A stretch of 62,000 nucleotides of DNA from Cristatella mucedo (Eukaryota > Bryozoa > Phylactolaemata > Cristatellidae), in the NCBI GenBank assembly GCA_009760855.2, contig WPIO01000028.1, positions 942,501-1,004,500 on the forward strand, read 5' to 3'. The notes below the pieces were generated by a model. The model was not told the origin of the DNA. It searched no databases and saw only the letters and a program-made list of their open reading frames with translations. Positions 1 to 61,775 of this stretch are shown piece by piece (the first letter of the stretch is position 1; each line of letters starts with the position of its first letter). The translations under genes were made by a program, and so were the position numbers.

Positions 1-649
1 AGTTTTGTGACACAATACCTTGGATTTTGCAAGTCGGTATAACATTTGCTTACGGTTTAAGAATTTTTAATATGCAATATGTGCTTGTCGACTATTTGAA
101 AATACCATGTAGGTCATTCTGGAGTATGTTGGAATACCCAGCCTAATATCTATATTGTGGTCTACCGAAAAGTCGTGTAATATTAGGAATGCCAGGTGAG
201 TGGCTCTGTGATCAATCAATAAGAATTAACGGTGGTTCTGTTTTTAAAACATAAAATGTTATAATCATTTATGAATAATTCAAGCTTTCTTAACTAAATT
301 TTTGACTAAAATTTGACACGTTTAGTTATTGATAATTGCTTTGTCGAGTAGGAATTAATTAATACACTTTTTAATACAGTATTCAGAGAAAATGCTTACG
401 GTTTAAGCTTCGTTTTTATTTTGCTAACCTCATAATCGATCGTAGTTTATCAGGCAAACTCTCCAGTAAGAAACTAAAGCCCATATATATACTCTTATGT
501 CTACATTGCCTCATATTGACCAGCAGCTGAGCAGCTAGGCCTGTGCACCATGAACTGCAAAAATAAAAAAATGTCAGTCTACTTCCACTTTTCCTCTGCT
601 GGGAAATATCCTGTAAGTATCTAGAAAAAACTTTAAAGATTGGTCCCAC
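1..649. other. No recognisable feature
   Basis: AT-rich sequence with only short chance frames. It could be a 5' flank or intron of CATSPERE. Confidence 0.5.
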
Positions 650-1435
650 AATCTATAAATTTTTAGGGCACCTTTCAAAACAAAATAATTCTAGAAATAA
701 GATCTGAATTTTTGACGATTTCTATGGAAAAAACATTACAAATGATTATGCAAACCATGCCTAACCCAGAAGTAAACCGGAAGAAACATGTCTGCAAATA
801 AAAATTTATTAGCAATCTGCATAATGCGCTACCAGTGCCCCAACTTCTTCAATCTTGGTATGTAGAGATACATATTTGCAACTTGTTGAGGTATGTGCTT
901 TGGTCTTTTAAACAGTTTCATTTTATAGCATCGCTTTGTGCCTTGTAAATTTCATAACTTGGCCAGAACCTCATGGATCTATACATGTAATAAAATATCC
1001 TTAACATATATTTTACAATCATGGACATGTATAGCAAAACTTATCCAAATAAAATAAAATAATCAGAAATGAACTATTGCCGTGACATAAAAACTTAGCT
1101 GAACTCACAGTATGCAATTTCACGTTGATCTGTGCAGTATTGGCCAAGTTATAGAGTTTACAAGGCACAAATGCACACTGTAAATGAAGCTGTCTAAAAC
1201 GTCTCAAGTATGTACCTCAACAAGCTGCTAATATGTACCTCTGAATTTAATAAGGTTCAACAAGTTGATGCGCAGGTCGCATATGATGCAGAGAGCAGTA
1301 CTTTTTCAGAGTTAGACATAGCTGGCATAATCATTTTTTAATGCTTTCTTTTCATATGAAAATCATCAGAACTTTAGATCCGATTTCTAACTTGTTTTTC
1401 TTATGTAAAGGGCCCTAGGATTCAATTGTTAGATT
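650..1435. mobile_element. Large foldback (inverted-repeat) element, full copy
   Basis: Two arms of roughly 350 bp are diverged inverted repeats around a centre near 1045. For example, GGCCAGAACC...CATGGA at 957-976 faces TCCATGATTG-side sequence at 1015-1025 (as complement). AACTTGTTGAGGTATGTGC at about 880 pairs with the complement of 1206-1224. TTGTGCCTTGTAAA at about 935 pairs with the complement of 1156-1169. No coding capacity. Other copies in this window: 11640-12540, 43700-44040, 57990-58290. Confidence 0.7.
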
Positions 1436-2107
1436 AATCTGTCTACTATTTTCCTAATATTTACTCATAATGAATTAATGCCACTTACACGCGAAGTTTC
1501 TGTCTTATAAGCCTAAAAGGCTTAGTTATGCAGTCGATTTCTCAGATCCTACCTACAGACACCATCTTTTGCATCCTATCTTGCTAGCCGACTAAGCAAG
1601 TGGCAGTCCTGTAGCAGGATCTCAAGAGCTATCTTACCCAGAGGTCAATGAAAAACGGTGATGCAGTAGTCATTGTAGCGCACTCCTTGCTCAACTAAAA
1701 GTCGTTAGCTTTCGCCTCGAAATAGTCCTTCGAATCTACTTTAATGTTCACTCCAACAGTAAGCTGCCGGTGGTGGCGGTTATCTGCCCCTACTAAGCAC
1801 CAAAACTTGCACTATTTCTGATTTTCAGATGTTATTTAGATCTTGTTTTCCAGGTTATTTTAATGTGTATTTTGAATATTTAGTTGCACAGTTCCCCGAT
1901 GTTTTCAACTTGGTTGAATCTTTTTCTCTAGGGGCTCATACGCATCTTCAAGCTCACAACAAAGGTCACACTTTCGATCAAATGTTCACCCACGATCGTA
2001 CGTGTTTAACTCTTATTATTACCAATATCCTGCACATGTGATCACTATCCCTCAATATTGGTCTACTTTGGTATCAGAACTCATCTGCTATTCACAAACC
2101 TCAAGAC

Positions 2108-2275
2108 CCTGTGTCTTAGCTCAGGGGTAAGGTGCTCGCTCTTCACTGCCCGGGTCGTTGGTTCGAGTCCTGCAGTGGTCGATCCTTTATTGACTACACA
2201 AGCGGTGGTCGTAGCCTTGAAGGCTCTCCTGCTACTATATAACTGATGCTGTAAAAATCAGCTCATTTACTTATT
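2108..2275 (+). mobile_element. tRNA-derived SINE, family 2
   Basis: It has an A-box-like TTAGCTCAGGGGTAAGG and a B-box GGTTCGAGTCC, followed by a body (GCGGTGGT..TAGCC..GGCTCTCCTGC) and an end AAAATCAGCT shared with copies at 2763-2946, 21578-21755, 44585-44740 and 46503-46730. Confidence 0.75.
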
Positions 2276-2489
2276 ATTTATAATTATATTGCTGATGCAA
2301 CACAATTTCTATCTCTCTCCTTGTGCTCAATCTTCTACCCGACCTTCCCAAACTCTTGTAATGCTAGAACACGACTATAGCCCATGCTCTTGATATGTTT
2401 GCCCCTCTAATATGCTCTGCCTAGATGCCCTACGTTTACATCAGACGTTAAGATATAAACGCCTGATATAAACGTACATAGGCTAGATA

Positions 2490-2622
2490 GAATACTTAAC
2501 CCAGTGGTTAATGTGTCGCCCCGACCAAGGTCTGGCTGAGGTCGTGGGCTCGAGCCCCGTGGCATATGTGAAGCACCTGAATAACATTAAGTTCTCTTTG
2601 GGTGCTATACAAATGAATTAAT
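2490..2622 (+). mobile_element. tRNA-derived SINE, family 1
   Basis: A tRNA-like head (CCCAGTGGTTAATG...GGGCTCGAGCCCCGTGG) is joined to a tail GCATATGTGAAGCACCTG...TTAAGTTCTCT..GGGTGCTATACAAATG. The tail matches the 3' end of the LINEs in this window. Other copies: 17020-17150, 22716-22865, 39216-39337 and 55972-56092. Confidence 0.78.
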
Positions 2623-2762
2623 ATATTCTTTATGGTAAGCTTGATAAAGCATGCACCAGTCAGGACTGCCTGCTTTCGGCTGGCGTAAGGAGACTATTTT
2701 AAGTCAGGCCAAATCCTTCCTAGGTACGACTAAGTCTAGGTACTACAAGACATAATAATAAT

Positions 2763-2946
2763 AATACTGGCTGATTTAGCAGCCTTTTTTGTAGAGCAAC
2801 AGAAGAGCCTTTACGGCTATTGTCACGGCTTGCAGCAGCTACATAGAATTACCCACAGCTGAATTCGAACCCACAATCAAGGGACGACCTCGGGACCTCG
2901 GTCGTGAAAAGCAACCGCCTTACCTAGTGTGCCACCACGGCTCCGT
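2763..2946 (-). mobile_element. tRNA-derived SINE, family 2 (reverse)
   Basis: The complement reads GGAGCCGTGGTGGCACACTA..TAAGGCGG, then GGTTCGAATTCAG, then the family body and end with ..TAAATCAGC. Same family as 2108-2275. Confidence 0.75.
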
Positions 2947-2984
2947 TGAATCACAGATGCACAATTAAAAATGTTTGCCACCCA

Positions 2985-4965
2985 TCAGCAACTGCTGCTG
3001 CCAGGTCAGCCCCATACCTAGCGATTCTTGTGATGATCTAGCAGATCAATTGCGTGAGCAGGGTTAGGGAGTCTATCTCCACGGTAACACTTTCACTGGA
3101 CTCTTTATCCTCCTTTCTCTGCTTAAGTCAAAGTCCACCGTGAATCATGCCCCTACTTGCCTCATTTCAAAGTTGATCTCCTATTCCTCCTCAAATGCCT
3201 AAATTTGCTGATGCCCACCATAACTAACAATTTGTCAGTAGCCTTAAGTTTTGTCCCTGGATCCTTCAAAGAGGCTGTTGTCAGGCCACAACACAAGACT
3301 TGGAGAACTTCTACCCAGTCTCTCTTCTGCTGTTCCTATAAAAGATAATCTAAGGAGTAGTGGCTGAGCAGCTGAACACTTATATTAAAACATAAAACCT
3401 AGCAAGTAAATTCCATTCAGGATTTAGAGCTAATCACGCCGCAGAATCAACACTATTGCAAGAGTATAATGACCTTCACAGGAATATTGAATTAAGTAGT
3501 CTCTTTGCTAGTTGTAATGCTTTGTTGCATGTACACACTTGCATAATGCAAGGGCATATAGAAAACGCTGCTGTTTAAAATGCTCGGAAAGTATGAACTA
3601 TCCGTAAGTTGGCAAACTATTCTTTTGCTAACACTCCCACCCGAAAAGGCTGTCGCCTAGCCTTGCTCAGCCCACACAGTACTAGTTCTGTAAGATCGCT
3701 GGTCAGGATATCTTGATTACCACTGATCAGCAGGTCCTTCATAAGTACCTGCCTTCTCACGTAGGACCTAAAGCCTTGCTATGCAGTGGTTTATGTCCTA
3801 TCTCAATGGGAGATTTCAGAGCATTCATGTCAATGGGCAACAGTAATCCTAGGAGTCTAGAAAGTATGCTGTACCACAGGGACCCGTGCCTTGTCCACTT
3901 TTTTCACAATTTATACTCATGCTGATGTAGTCGCCAAGGACAGTGTAAGCTTTCACTTCTATGCAGAAGACATACAGCAGTACCTATACTTTGATCTCCG
4001 ACAGCCTTCAAGCACACCAAGCTCTCGCAACTCCCTTGCTGCCATGTATTTCTAACACGTAGATGGCAGCAAACTTTCTCAAATTTAATGACGATAAAAT
4101 TAATTTAGTAGATATGGGCAAGCCTAGTGTGACTCAGAAATTGGAAAGCACAACAAAAATCTGCTTGCTCGGAAACATATCTCCCACAGCATCTTCAGGA
4201 AATCTAGGTGTCCTCTTCTAAAGTGACCGTTCACTAGACGGTTTAATTAGCTCCACAGTCAAGTCTGCCTACTTTCAGCTACTTAACATTGCAAACATTC
4301 GGGCCTACTCAGACAAGGATACTAACCCAAGTTGGTCCATGCATTTGTGACATTCCATTTCGACTTCTCTAACTCACTGCTTGCAGGGTCTACCGGCCTA
4401 TGCAATCAAGCGGTTACAGTCGGTGCACAATTCAGCAGCCAGGCTTTGCTGGTCGTGAGTATCGTAGTTGCCATATCATTAATTCTCCCTGACGAGTACT
4501 GGCTCCCCATCAAGCAGCATATCGATTTCAAGGTTGAGTAACTCCCTTTTAAATCCCTTCATTCTCCAGCACCATTATACCTATCCGAACTACTTTCTAA
4601 TCAGGCTCAGCATCGTACCACCCACTCTTCTGACTCCCCTAAGTCGTTTAGCTGTGCCTTGAACCAACCCCAAATCGTTTGGAGATCATGGTTTTAGCTC
4701 GTATGCTTCCAAAGCCTGGAACTCACTCCCGACTGTCGTTGTGACATCTGCTGACTTGATTACATTTAAGAAGAAGCTAAAAATGCACTCGTTCCTCACA
4801 GCATTTACAAGGTCCTTTTGAATTGTCCTTTATGTGCTTATGCGTTCTAACACAGTGCATGTTATCACAAACTATATTGGCATGCTTCCTTTGCACGATA
4901 TTTAAAGGGCCTAAAAAGTGATTCAGTCCTGTTAGGCTACCATGCAAATAAATTACTATAACCAT
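2985..4965 (+). pseudogene. CR1/L2-type LINE, decayed RT and 3' UTR
   Basis: A translated remnant with many stops and frameshifts. In order it shows the pre-RT linker (CDDLADQ), the RT thumb/finger region (LLMPTITNNLSVALS..PGSFKEAVVRP), SGFRANHAAESTLL, a YAED-like catalytic region, WMAANFLKFN, GNLGVLF and a C-terminal end FGDHGFSSYASKAWNSLPT. It runs into a 3' UTR with TTTGCACGATATTTAAAGG. Not a host gene. Confidence 0.8.
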
Positions 4966-5105
4966 TTTCTTCTGCTGATTTTGTCTGCACGGTACCGTGA
5001 CATCCAGCGATTATGAGGTCCCTGAGCTTACCTGAATCACCAGCTTCCTTCACTCTAAAGTTAAGTTGTATGAAAATTCAATGTGTCAATAATACCTTAT
5101 AAGCT

Positions 5106-54579
<49,474 letters not shown>

Positions 54580-55298
54580 GCACGAAAATCAAGCCCCGAC
54601 GAGATGGCTAGTTTAGCCCCTAAACATCTTTTCTCATAAGTCACCACTTAAGAAACACCCAGGACGAATGCTGCCGTCCTGGTGAATTCCCAGCCTTGCA
54701 TTGGACAATGATGTTGCTGTTATCAGATCAAGAGGCTCACCAGACAAATTATTATTTATTAAGCAGCAGTACATACGTATTTGTATTCAAAAACCATTTA
54801 AAGTATAAGGTAAATCCATTTTTGAATGCACCTTATAAGGGAGCTGTGATTGGTATAAAAGAGCCAAGATATTCTGGGTTGTTCCTTCCGGGAGCATGAA
54901 CATAGGACGCCAGGCCGGCGAATTGTTTGTTCTACGTTTTAACCGTTCAGATGGCCTGCTGTGATCATCATGGGCTTGCCTAAGCTGTGATTATTCGTCT
55001 GATGTTCTCAATCTTTTGCAACAAGTTCGCGGATCGTGTGGCTAAGCATAGGTACCCTTGCTACCGAGGAGCAATGGCAGCTAAGTGTACAGTGCTCTTA
55101 GGAAGCCACAGATGAGTGTCACAGTAACAAATGTGAGCAAGCTCCCACAAGCACTAACTCATGTCTTCTTGCCGATACTGCAAAAACATAATTTATTAGA
55201 ACAACCGTAGAGCTGCCCTGCAGAAGGCAGATGATCCCATGCAAGCACTCACTGTACTCACAAGTGCAATCTCCAACATTGCGGTGCAGCAGCTTGGA
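54580..55298. other. Convergent intergenic region / overlapping 3' UTRs
   Basis: About 720 bp separates the CATSPERE and SARS2 stop codons. I found no coding sequence or recognisable repeat here. No plain AATAAA follows CATSPERE on the plus strand. The only near matches are weak variants, for example TATAAA at about 54856. The minus strand has AATAAA candidates at 55192-55197 and 54755-54760, so the two 3' UTRs may approach or overlap. Confidence 0.6.
55192..55197 (-). promoter_or_regulatory. Candidate SARS2 polyadenylation signal
   Basis: TTTATT on the plus strand is AATAAA on the minus strand, about 100 bp past the SARS2 stop at 55299. The position suits a 3' end signal. A second AATAAA lies at 54755-54760. 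This is position-based inference only. Confidence 0.4.
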
Positions 55299-55430
55299 TT
55301 AGTCTACCCCAGAAACGTCCCTCGATCGTTTTGCTATCCATTTGATACCCATAGACATAGGCGGTGCAGTAATACGCTGTTGGCCTCCCAAGTAGGGTCT
55401 CAATACAGACGGTAGATCGATGCTGCCATC
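55299..55430 (-). CDS. SARS2: SARS2 terminal coding exon
   Basis: Acceptor ttttgtttgtag. It encodes [18 protein letters not shown], then RITAPP and a short divergent tail, ending in TAA at 55299-55301. Another reading frame of the same exon is also open and has a GT at its end, but it has no SerRS similarity. Confidence 0.92.
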   Translation of the reverse strand, partial: DGSIDLPSVLRPYLGGQQRITAPPMSMGIKWIAKRSRDVSGVD

Positions 55431-58400
55431 CTACAAACAAAAAACACCACCCAGCCCATGGCAAACCGCACACATACTACACAGGTCGTTTATTTAATTA
55501 AGAACAGCATAGGGACAAAAATTCACCCAAACAGAGAGCTCACTCAAGTCCATCCATAACATGTCCGACTCACTACCAGTGGCCTAATGGCAAGGAAGCT
55601 GCCATTAAAAAGACCTATCAACCACAACCTCACATATACTCCAGGGTGGCAGATATATAGATCTGATCGTGTGAGCATGCACATATACATCTGCCCAAGT
55701 AGTAAGATCCAAGCTAGTGTACCATTGGTTTCATTTATAGATATTCTGGATAATGAGCTGGCAACTCGAAGCCCACAACAGATGCCAACCACAGGGATAG
55801 TATGTATATCTATATGTCCGTTTAGCTGGTGACACCTGCTTGTCTACAGCATCTAATGGTACACACAGGTACTACACCCGAAAGCCCACAATCTTGGCCA
55901 ACAACAGAAGGTACCAGAATAAGCAAATAAGTCAATGAACGTCGAGTACTAGCAAATAAAATATAATCCATTTGTATAGCACCCCAAGAGAACTTAATCT
56001 CTATCCGGGCACTTCACATATACCTCGAGCCTGCGACCTCAGTCAGACCTTGGTCGGGGCGAGCACCTTAACCGCTGGACCAAACCCACACAAGATGGTG
56101 CATTCGCTATTCTTCCCTTTCCAAAACCCAAATATGCTGTTCACCATCCGTGTCATGCATGAACATAGCACCGTACACTCGGTAAGCACGTAATCATTCG
56201 CTTCCAGCTGTTGTTTGCGTCAGTCACCGTCTAAAAGCTGCTTCTACAAGGGCAGTCGTTGTAAAGTCATACTTGAATTTAATAACAAAAGCAGAGAGGG
56301 AGACTTTCTCTGTCTCTTGTCATCCCTCGTTGTTTGTCTGTCTTTACCAGCAGGGAAGGGAGGGTCCTGCTGACAGCCAGCCCGGGTCACTGAAAAGGGA
56401 GACTGGTATGAGCACTTACCAATTGGTGATCCTTGATCAAAATTTCCTAACAGAACAATAAGCATGAAGGTATCAGGAAGGAACATCCCTATATCTACTC
56501 TTCAAGTGCTAGAAAGAAAGTCTGTTTTGACACGAGAATCATCACGATGCCAGCAATGGAGTGACTGATTACGCTGTAGCAATGTGCACTTACACGATGG
56601 TACGGATAGAACAAGCAAGAATGGGAGAGATGCACCACCCCTCCTCCCTCCCCCGAGGTCTCCTATGGGTGGAGGTGCTTATATCAAGGAAGCTGCACTG
56701 GAATGTTGGTGCTCTAAGCTCAGAAAACTTAGAGCAGCACAGAATGTACACTACAGAGCATACTTCTGAAGTCTTGCACGGCAGATCGCCTAATGTGCTA
56801 TATCAATGGGTGAGGTAACCTTTCGACCTCAAGTCATACTTAGTGACAATGCCATACCTCTCCACCACTATCGAGGCCGCTCTGGAGGTTTTCCCACTAC
56901 TGAACCACCAGCTGAACGCCTGCTGAATCACCCTTCGCCTCAGAGCATCAAGCCATTTCTGGTTTCAACCGATCTCGGAGTCGTTAGCAACTCGGTTTGA
57001 TGTCCTAATTTTCAGACATCCTTATTAACCTAGTCAGTTAGGGCTAGAGGCATAAGGAACTCTGTAAGATAACCCGTAGTCTCAAACTGACCGAAGGTTT
57101 GAAAATGCAAGGCCACTGAAAGACAGACACAGAACTTTACAACATCTGCAACCAGAATCACACCTTGTTGTATCTTTATAACGTAATTTTAGAATTTAGC
57201 ACCTCCTGGGCCACTGAGTGGATTAGGATGAGTTGGGAGCCGTTCAACTTCGCTCAAAAGTAGAGGAGGTCCCTATGCAGCAACCAGACTTGATCTCTCC
57301 TAGTCAAGCCTAACGCCCCACCCCTTGCAACCTAGTGGCAACTAAGATGGCATTTTCTACCCAGCAGGAATATTTTCGCAGTTAGCATTTGCCTGTGTGA
57401 ATGCAACCCAAGGAGAATAATTTAATTACACGAGCATGCTTTAAACAAATTTGATAGGCACAGCTCGTTTTCCTCACCTGCTGCTGGTTGTTCTCCACTA
57501 TGCTAATTATCATTCGTGGCACAGCACAGCCAGTACCGTTCACCTGCAAACATACCACAGATGTCACCTTCTGCAATCTCCCTATCGACGAGGAGCAGTA
57601 AACAAGCAGTCACATAAAAAATTACCTAGGTTAAGTGTGGGGGTAAACTAGATCTCTTAGAATATGAATCCGAAAAGCCACCAAAACCTAAAGCCGATCA
57701 CGTGCCATCACAATGCGTAGGAATAGGAGGGCAGCCCAAGTCGCTGCCCTCCTATGGAGGGGAATGCCCTATTCATCATCAGGCTCCGCAGCCGCTGGGA
57801 CATTTTCCTCTTTATGTCCACGATTATGGAAAATGAAGCTCGAGGACTTTTGATGACGTGTACAGCGAAATGCATCCAACCCCACATCAGAAATTTTCCA
57901 GACTTGTGTCAAACAAGTAGAGCTGAACTCGAATTTCAAACTTCACTCCTATACGTGAAGCATTAGCCGAGTGAAGCTGCATTAAGTCACAAGAACGCAC
58001 CTAAACAAGCTTCAAGCATGTATCGCGATCTACCAAGGTTTGGGAAGTTGGGATACAAGTCGCATATTATGCAGAGTTCGCCAATTTTTTTCATTTGTAG
58101 ATTTGTTGCTTCCGGTTCATATCCGGTTTGGGCGTGGTTTGCATAAGCATTTTTTCTTTCATGCGGAAGTCGTCAAAACTTCCGATCCCAGTTCTAATAT
58201 ATTTCTCTTTCAAAATGCACTCTAAACACGTATGCGATTATCGGACAAATTTTATATAAGTATATTCTTGACATTCTTCCTTAAATACTGTGATAAATAA
58301 ATGCGCTTTCAGTTTCTTTTTAAATGCGGACAAGTCAGAAGATGTCGTGATGCAAGTCAGAAGTGAGTTTCAGGCTTTGGGAGCATACGAACTAAAGGCA

Positions 58401-59165
58401 AGGTCTCCAAAGGATTTGAGGTTTGTACGAGGTATAGGCAAACAGTTCCGAAAAGCGGGTGGTACGATGCTTAGCCTGGTGGGGGAGTAGATCTGATAGG
58501 TAGGCTGGAGCCAAATAATGGAGGGACCTTATTAATCTGTTGAACTGAAAAACTACGAGAAAAGCAAGCCCCGCAGGCTAGGCCCTGCAGAAAAGCACCA
58601 CTTCTAATAGACTCACAAGACAGACAGCTAAGCAATAGTTCTGAAAAGACCAGAGAGCTTGGGAATAATTAAAAATGTAAAGTTATGCATGAAAGAACTA
58701 AACGCTGACAAACCTCGAGGGCAGAATGAGTTTTGATTAGGACAGCTCTTAAAAGGTGGGGAATATAACTAATTTTCATACAGATATGAATCTAACAGCT
58801 TGATGGAGGACTAACTGTAAAGGCTTGATGGCTTTTCTTTGACAGCTTACGAAGCCAGAATTACTATACAATTTGTAGCACCAAGGGACCTAGCAAGATA
58901 CCTAACCAGCAATAGTAGTATAAAGTAACGTAAAGAATAGCTGGTTGAACAACCTCATTTATGTAGCAGCAAAATTACCTTCGAGGCTTTCACCTCATTT
59001 ACAGCATGGAATAAAGAATTGCTTCTTTCGGGACATGAACCCGCGACCTGGATTGTTAAGAGCCTGCACCTTACTGCTAGACTAAGAACCAGTGGTAATG
59101 TAGGAAATTAATCAACATACACCTTACTGCTAGACTAAGAACCGGTGGCAATGTACTAAATGATT

Positions 59166-59203
<38 letters not shown>

Positions 59204-61001
59204 ACACGTTGACTGACCAAATATATATATTCAGAAAATTTCCAGGGGCGAACCTTGATCTGGGTTGGCCCATAGGGGCTAAACGGTATCCCTCCGGAAT
59301 GGTCCAAGCATACAGCAGACTCACACCACCTCAGCATGCCTATTCAACCTGCCGTGTATGTGGTCACTACTGCATTATCAATTAGCCATGCTAAGCTACC
59401 GACAGTAGTAGGACATCAGAATTTCAGCTTTATCGTCTTAAAACTTATGAAAGTGGCTGACATTCAGGATCTCTAATGGCTTCTAAAAAATATGCTAGAT
59501 TTCAGCTGCTTCAGCCACCTCTTAACGTTGCCCTTATGAGCCGTCTAAGGACAACTGCGACACACAGATTAATAACCCTAGCAAAACCAATAACCACGGG
59601 TATGCTTGGGACAAGTTTAGAAATTACAATCAAAACAAAGATTTCTTGCATTGTATAGAAATACCACAACTGCTTCATTGCTAAGACAGCTTCGCATCAG
59701 CATACCTGACACAAGCAAGATGAGAGACTGCTGCTTGCATGATACCACTATGGTTCTTACAGGTTTAGGGAGCTTCAAAATCTCACTAGATCAACCATCA
59801 CAAATACGATTTTGCGACGCACTGAAATACTCGAAGCAACAGTTGGTGCTCACCGTGTGAACATGCTTTGCAGGGTGATTATTCTTGCAGCTTTGGTATT
59901 TGATGTGGAGCCGTCGGCTCTGATAGTCAGTACAATTTGATGCACTGGAAATCTGGCAATACAGAAAACCAGAGCACACCTACATTTTCCATGGCAGCAA
60001 TGTCTGTACCTAGCAAGACGGCATATATTTAAAACCACACTCAAGTTGAGCTCTGTGCAGTTCAAGCATGTCTGGATCTATTGCAAACGGCAGCCAAAAA
60101 TATTGAATCACAGATAAGCCGGCTGGTTCCGTGGAAAAAAGAGGCCATGCAAAGAGCAGCTAAACAGCCAGATGAGATGGGGAGGAGCTCGGATAGCAAC
60201 ACTGGTAGGTTTTTGGTTATCGGCCTCATGTCACGAGCATGCAGCAGAGGCAGAAGCATTATATTGATCAAGACGGGAGTTTCAGGTGCAAACAGCAAAT
60301 ATACAACTGCCAATGACCAAGCACTGAGCTTGTGGCTAAGCAAGATGGGCAATCGGTGGTAAGGAGTCCGAGCAAACTAGGTTCAGCTGGCTGTGATTCT
60401 CACCTCACCATATAGCTTTTTGGCAGGCATCCAAGCCTCAATATCGTACTTTCGGTAAGCAGGTCTTCCCAGCTCTTCGGTGGGCATTTCAAGAAGCCTG
60501 TACAAGAGCCACGTGCCACACGTATGAGCACAATGCACATCACATCAATGCCTGCTCCACCACCTCTTAGAGATAGTGAATGATAAAGAGAAACTGTGAA
60601 CAATCCAGAATAAAAGTCAACGATAGGAAGAGAATGGACAACCTTATTGTCCTCTCTCTACCTATCGGAATGTGAGAGTGGTCAATAAGGTTTCTGTAGG
60701 CGATAGGAGGAGAGATAGCAAGATAGAATGAGAGATAACGAGAGAAAGGACAGGGGAGGGAGAGAACGACAGAGAGAGGAGGAATGAGAGGAAGACAGGC
60801 AGACACACAGGAAGACGGCCACACTAGCTGCTGGGGCCATTTTTGCACACTCCAATGAGGGTGGAGGAAAGCAGATATACATGAGTACCTATATGGAATA
60901 CCGAGGCCTTCGAAGAGCTCCATCTGTATCTGGACAAACTCCTGCAGCAGCTGCTCACTCTCACATCCCGTGACGTCAGAAGTGAGGCCAAACATCTCTA
61001 C
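55299..61001 (-). CDS. SARS2: Mitochondrial-type seryl-tRNA synthetase, C-terminal five exons (5' part outside window)
   Basis: SARS2 charges mitochondrial tRNA-Ser with serine. Five minus-strand exons join in perfect phase into 167 residues plus stop. They cover the class II catalytic core from just after motif 2 to the C-terminus. Key blocks in order: [18 protein letters not shown], the serine-pocket region with [39 protein letters not shown](C)AVPR (motif 3, with the ATP-binding Arg), ENNQQQ-DGSIDLP and [14 protein letters not shown]. The RITAP ending and HTVNGT block match the mitochondrial/bacterial type rather than cytosolic SARS1, which has a different, Lys-rich tail. The motif 2 exon and everything before it must lie beyond 62,000. 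The gene is convergent with CATSPERE. Its introns carry SINE, LINE and foldback fragments. Confidence 0.92.
55972..56092 (-). mobile_element. tRNA-derived SINE, family 1 (reverse), in SARS2 last intron
   Basis: Reversed tail TTGTATAGCACCCCAAGAGA, then the complement of the tRNA head (TCAGACCTTGGTCGGGGCGA, TTAACCGCTGG). It is in sense with SARS2. Confidence 0.82.
56093..57477. other. SARS2 last-intron segment, nothing recognised
   Basis: No exon, SINE or LINE pattern seen. Short open frames on both strands lack protein-like features. Confidence 0.45.
57478..57543 (-). CDS. SARS2: SARS2 exon, second from last (motif 3)
   Basis: Acceptor tgtttgcag, donor CAGCAG|gtgagg. It encodes [18 protein letters not shown] then NQQQ, class II motif 3 with its conserved Arg. 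Phase 0 on both sides. Confidence 0.95.
57990..58290. mobile_element. Foldback element, single arm
   Basis: AACAAGCTTCAAGCATGTAT, ATCTACCAAGGTTTGGGAAG, CGCATATTATGCAGAG, TTGCTTCCGGTTCATATCC and TTTCAAAATGCACTC match the arms at 650-1435 and 43700-44040. In SARS2 intron. Confidence 0.7.
58285..58525 (-). mobile_element. LINE C-terminal fragment (reverse)
   Basis: Reversed RT end without its 3' tail: GTCAGAAGTGAGTTTCAGGC, AAGGCAAGGTCTCCAAAGGA and GCATACGAACTAAAG as in other copies. Confidence 0.75.
59035..59150 (-). mobile_element. tRNA-like SINE head with a 40-bp partial duplication
   Basis: The complement reads GGTTCTTAGTCTAGCAGTAA, GGTGCAGGCTCTTAACAATC, CGCGGGTTCATGTCCCG, a decayed tRNA-like head. 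ACACCTTACTGCTAGACTAA..AACC.GTGG recurs about 51 bp later as a diverged tandem copy. Confidence 0.5.
59167..59202. repeat. (AG)n microsatellite
   Basis: About 36 bp AG run in the SARS2 intron. Confidence 0.96.
59854..59952 (-). CDS. SARS2: SARS2 exon, third from last
   Basis: Acceptor tctgtattgccag, donor CACACG|gtgagc. It encodes [19 protein letters not shown] then HPAKHVHT. The S-x-x-N-C-T-D-x-Q-S-R-R signature is the SerRS serine-binding motif. Phase 0 on both sides. Confidence 0.95.
60404..60497 (-). CDS. SARS2: SARS2 exon, fourth from last
   Basis: Acceptor ctcttgtacag, donor GGTGAG|gtgaga. It encodes [19 protein letters not shown] then [12 protein letters not shown], where Asp-Ile-Glu-Ala-Trp-Met-Pro is the conserved active-site strand. 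An earlier GT two codons upstream would break the join to ISSASNC. Phase 2 to phase 0. Confidence 0.92.
60889..61001 (-). CDS. SARS2: SARS2 exon, fifth from last
   Basis: On the minus strand the acceptor is tacgtccag and the donor ATATAG|gtactc. It encodes [19 protein letters not shown], then [18 protein letters not shown]. This follows motif 2 in bacterial-type SerRS. Phase 0 to phase 2. Confidence 0.9.
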
Positions 61002-61189
61002 CTGGACGTACGACCATGCCAGGCATTAGCAGTCCTCTCAGCTGAGAAACACTGCCTAACCAAGAGCCTGCTGAGACAAGAATACAACAGCCAAACTAGT
61101 TCATGCATGTGGGACTTTGCATCTAGATTAAATGGGATTTCCTCATTTAAGAAACCAGATATGAACCCTCAATCGATGACAACTTGTGC

Positions 61190-61775
61190 AAAACTCAGCT
61201 GCTCGGCTGGTCTGTTATTAACTATGTAGCTGACATACCGCATCACTGAGCTTCACTGGCTCCCTATCAATCATCAAAGCGACTTCAGGCTCCTTTCTTT
61301 TGACTACATGTCACTTCACATGCACCAGCCGACCTATCCGACTACCTTGCTCCTCCACTGTGCTCTCACACCACTCACTCCTCAGCTGCCTGTTCCTAAC
61401 ACTTCATTAAAAAAAACCTTTTGGTGATTGGTACCTCATTCGGTGCACTTGCCCGGATTTTATTTTAAATATTCTGTCACGATCTGCATTGGCTTTGCAC
61501 CATATAAGATTCAGCTAAAGACACGTCTGTTCCACTTAGCTTCCCCTCCCCCTTGTGAACTTCCTTGTTTCATGCTGTGTGCTTTGCCCCCTGTGCACGA
61601 TTCAGTGCATGTAACTACCCAGTGGCCCCAAGTGTCTCCTTGTGTGCTTCTGCATGGTTGCCCAAGCATGACAACTTGCTTGTCATCAACCTCTTGCTTA
61701 TTCCTTCTTTTGCATGTTATTGTACTGTGCCGGAATAGAGATAAATTCTCTTAGGATGCTACACAAACGACCTAT
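61190..61775 (+). pseudogene. LINE 3' end, second subfamily
   Basis: Decayed RT end (ITELHWLPINHQSDF-like; HPADLSDYLAPPL-like) and UTR TGCATGGTTGCCCAAGCATG, tail CCGGAATAGAGATAAATTCT..CTTAGGATGCTACAC. Matches the copy at 14750-15450 better than the main subfamily. Confidence 0.75.

Noticed and set aside
55258-55473. Alternative minus-strand frame with [17 protein letters not shown]
   Set aside because: It overlaps the SARS2 last exon in another frame. The SerRS frame has clear homology and phase.
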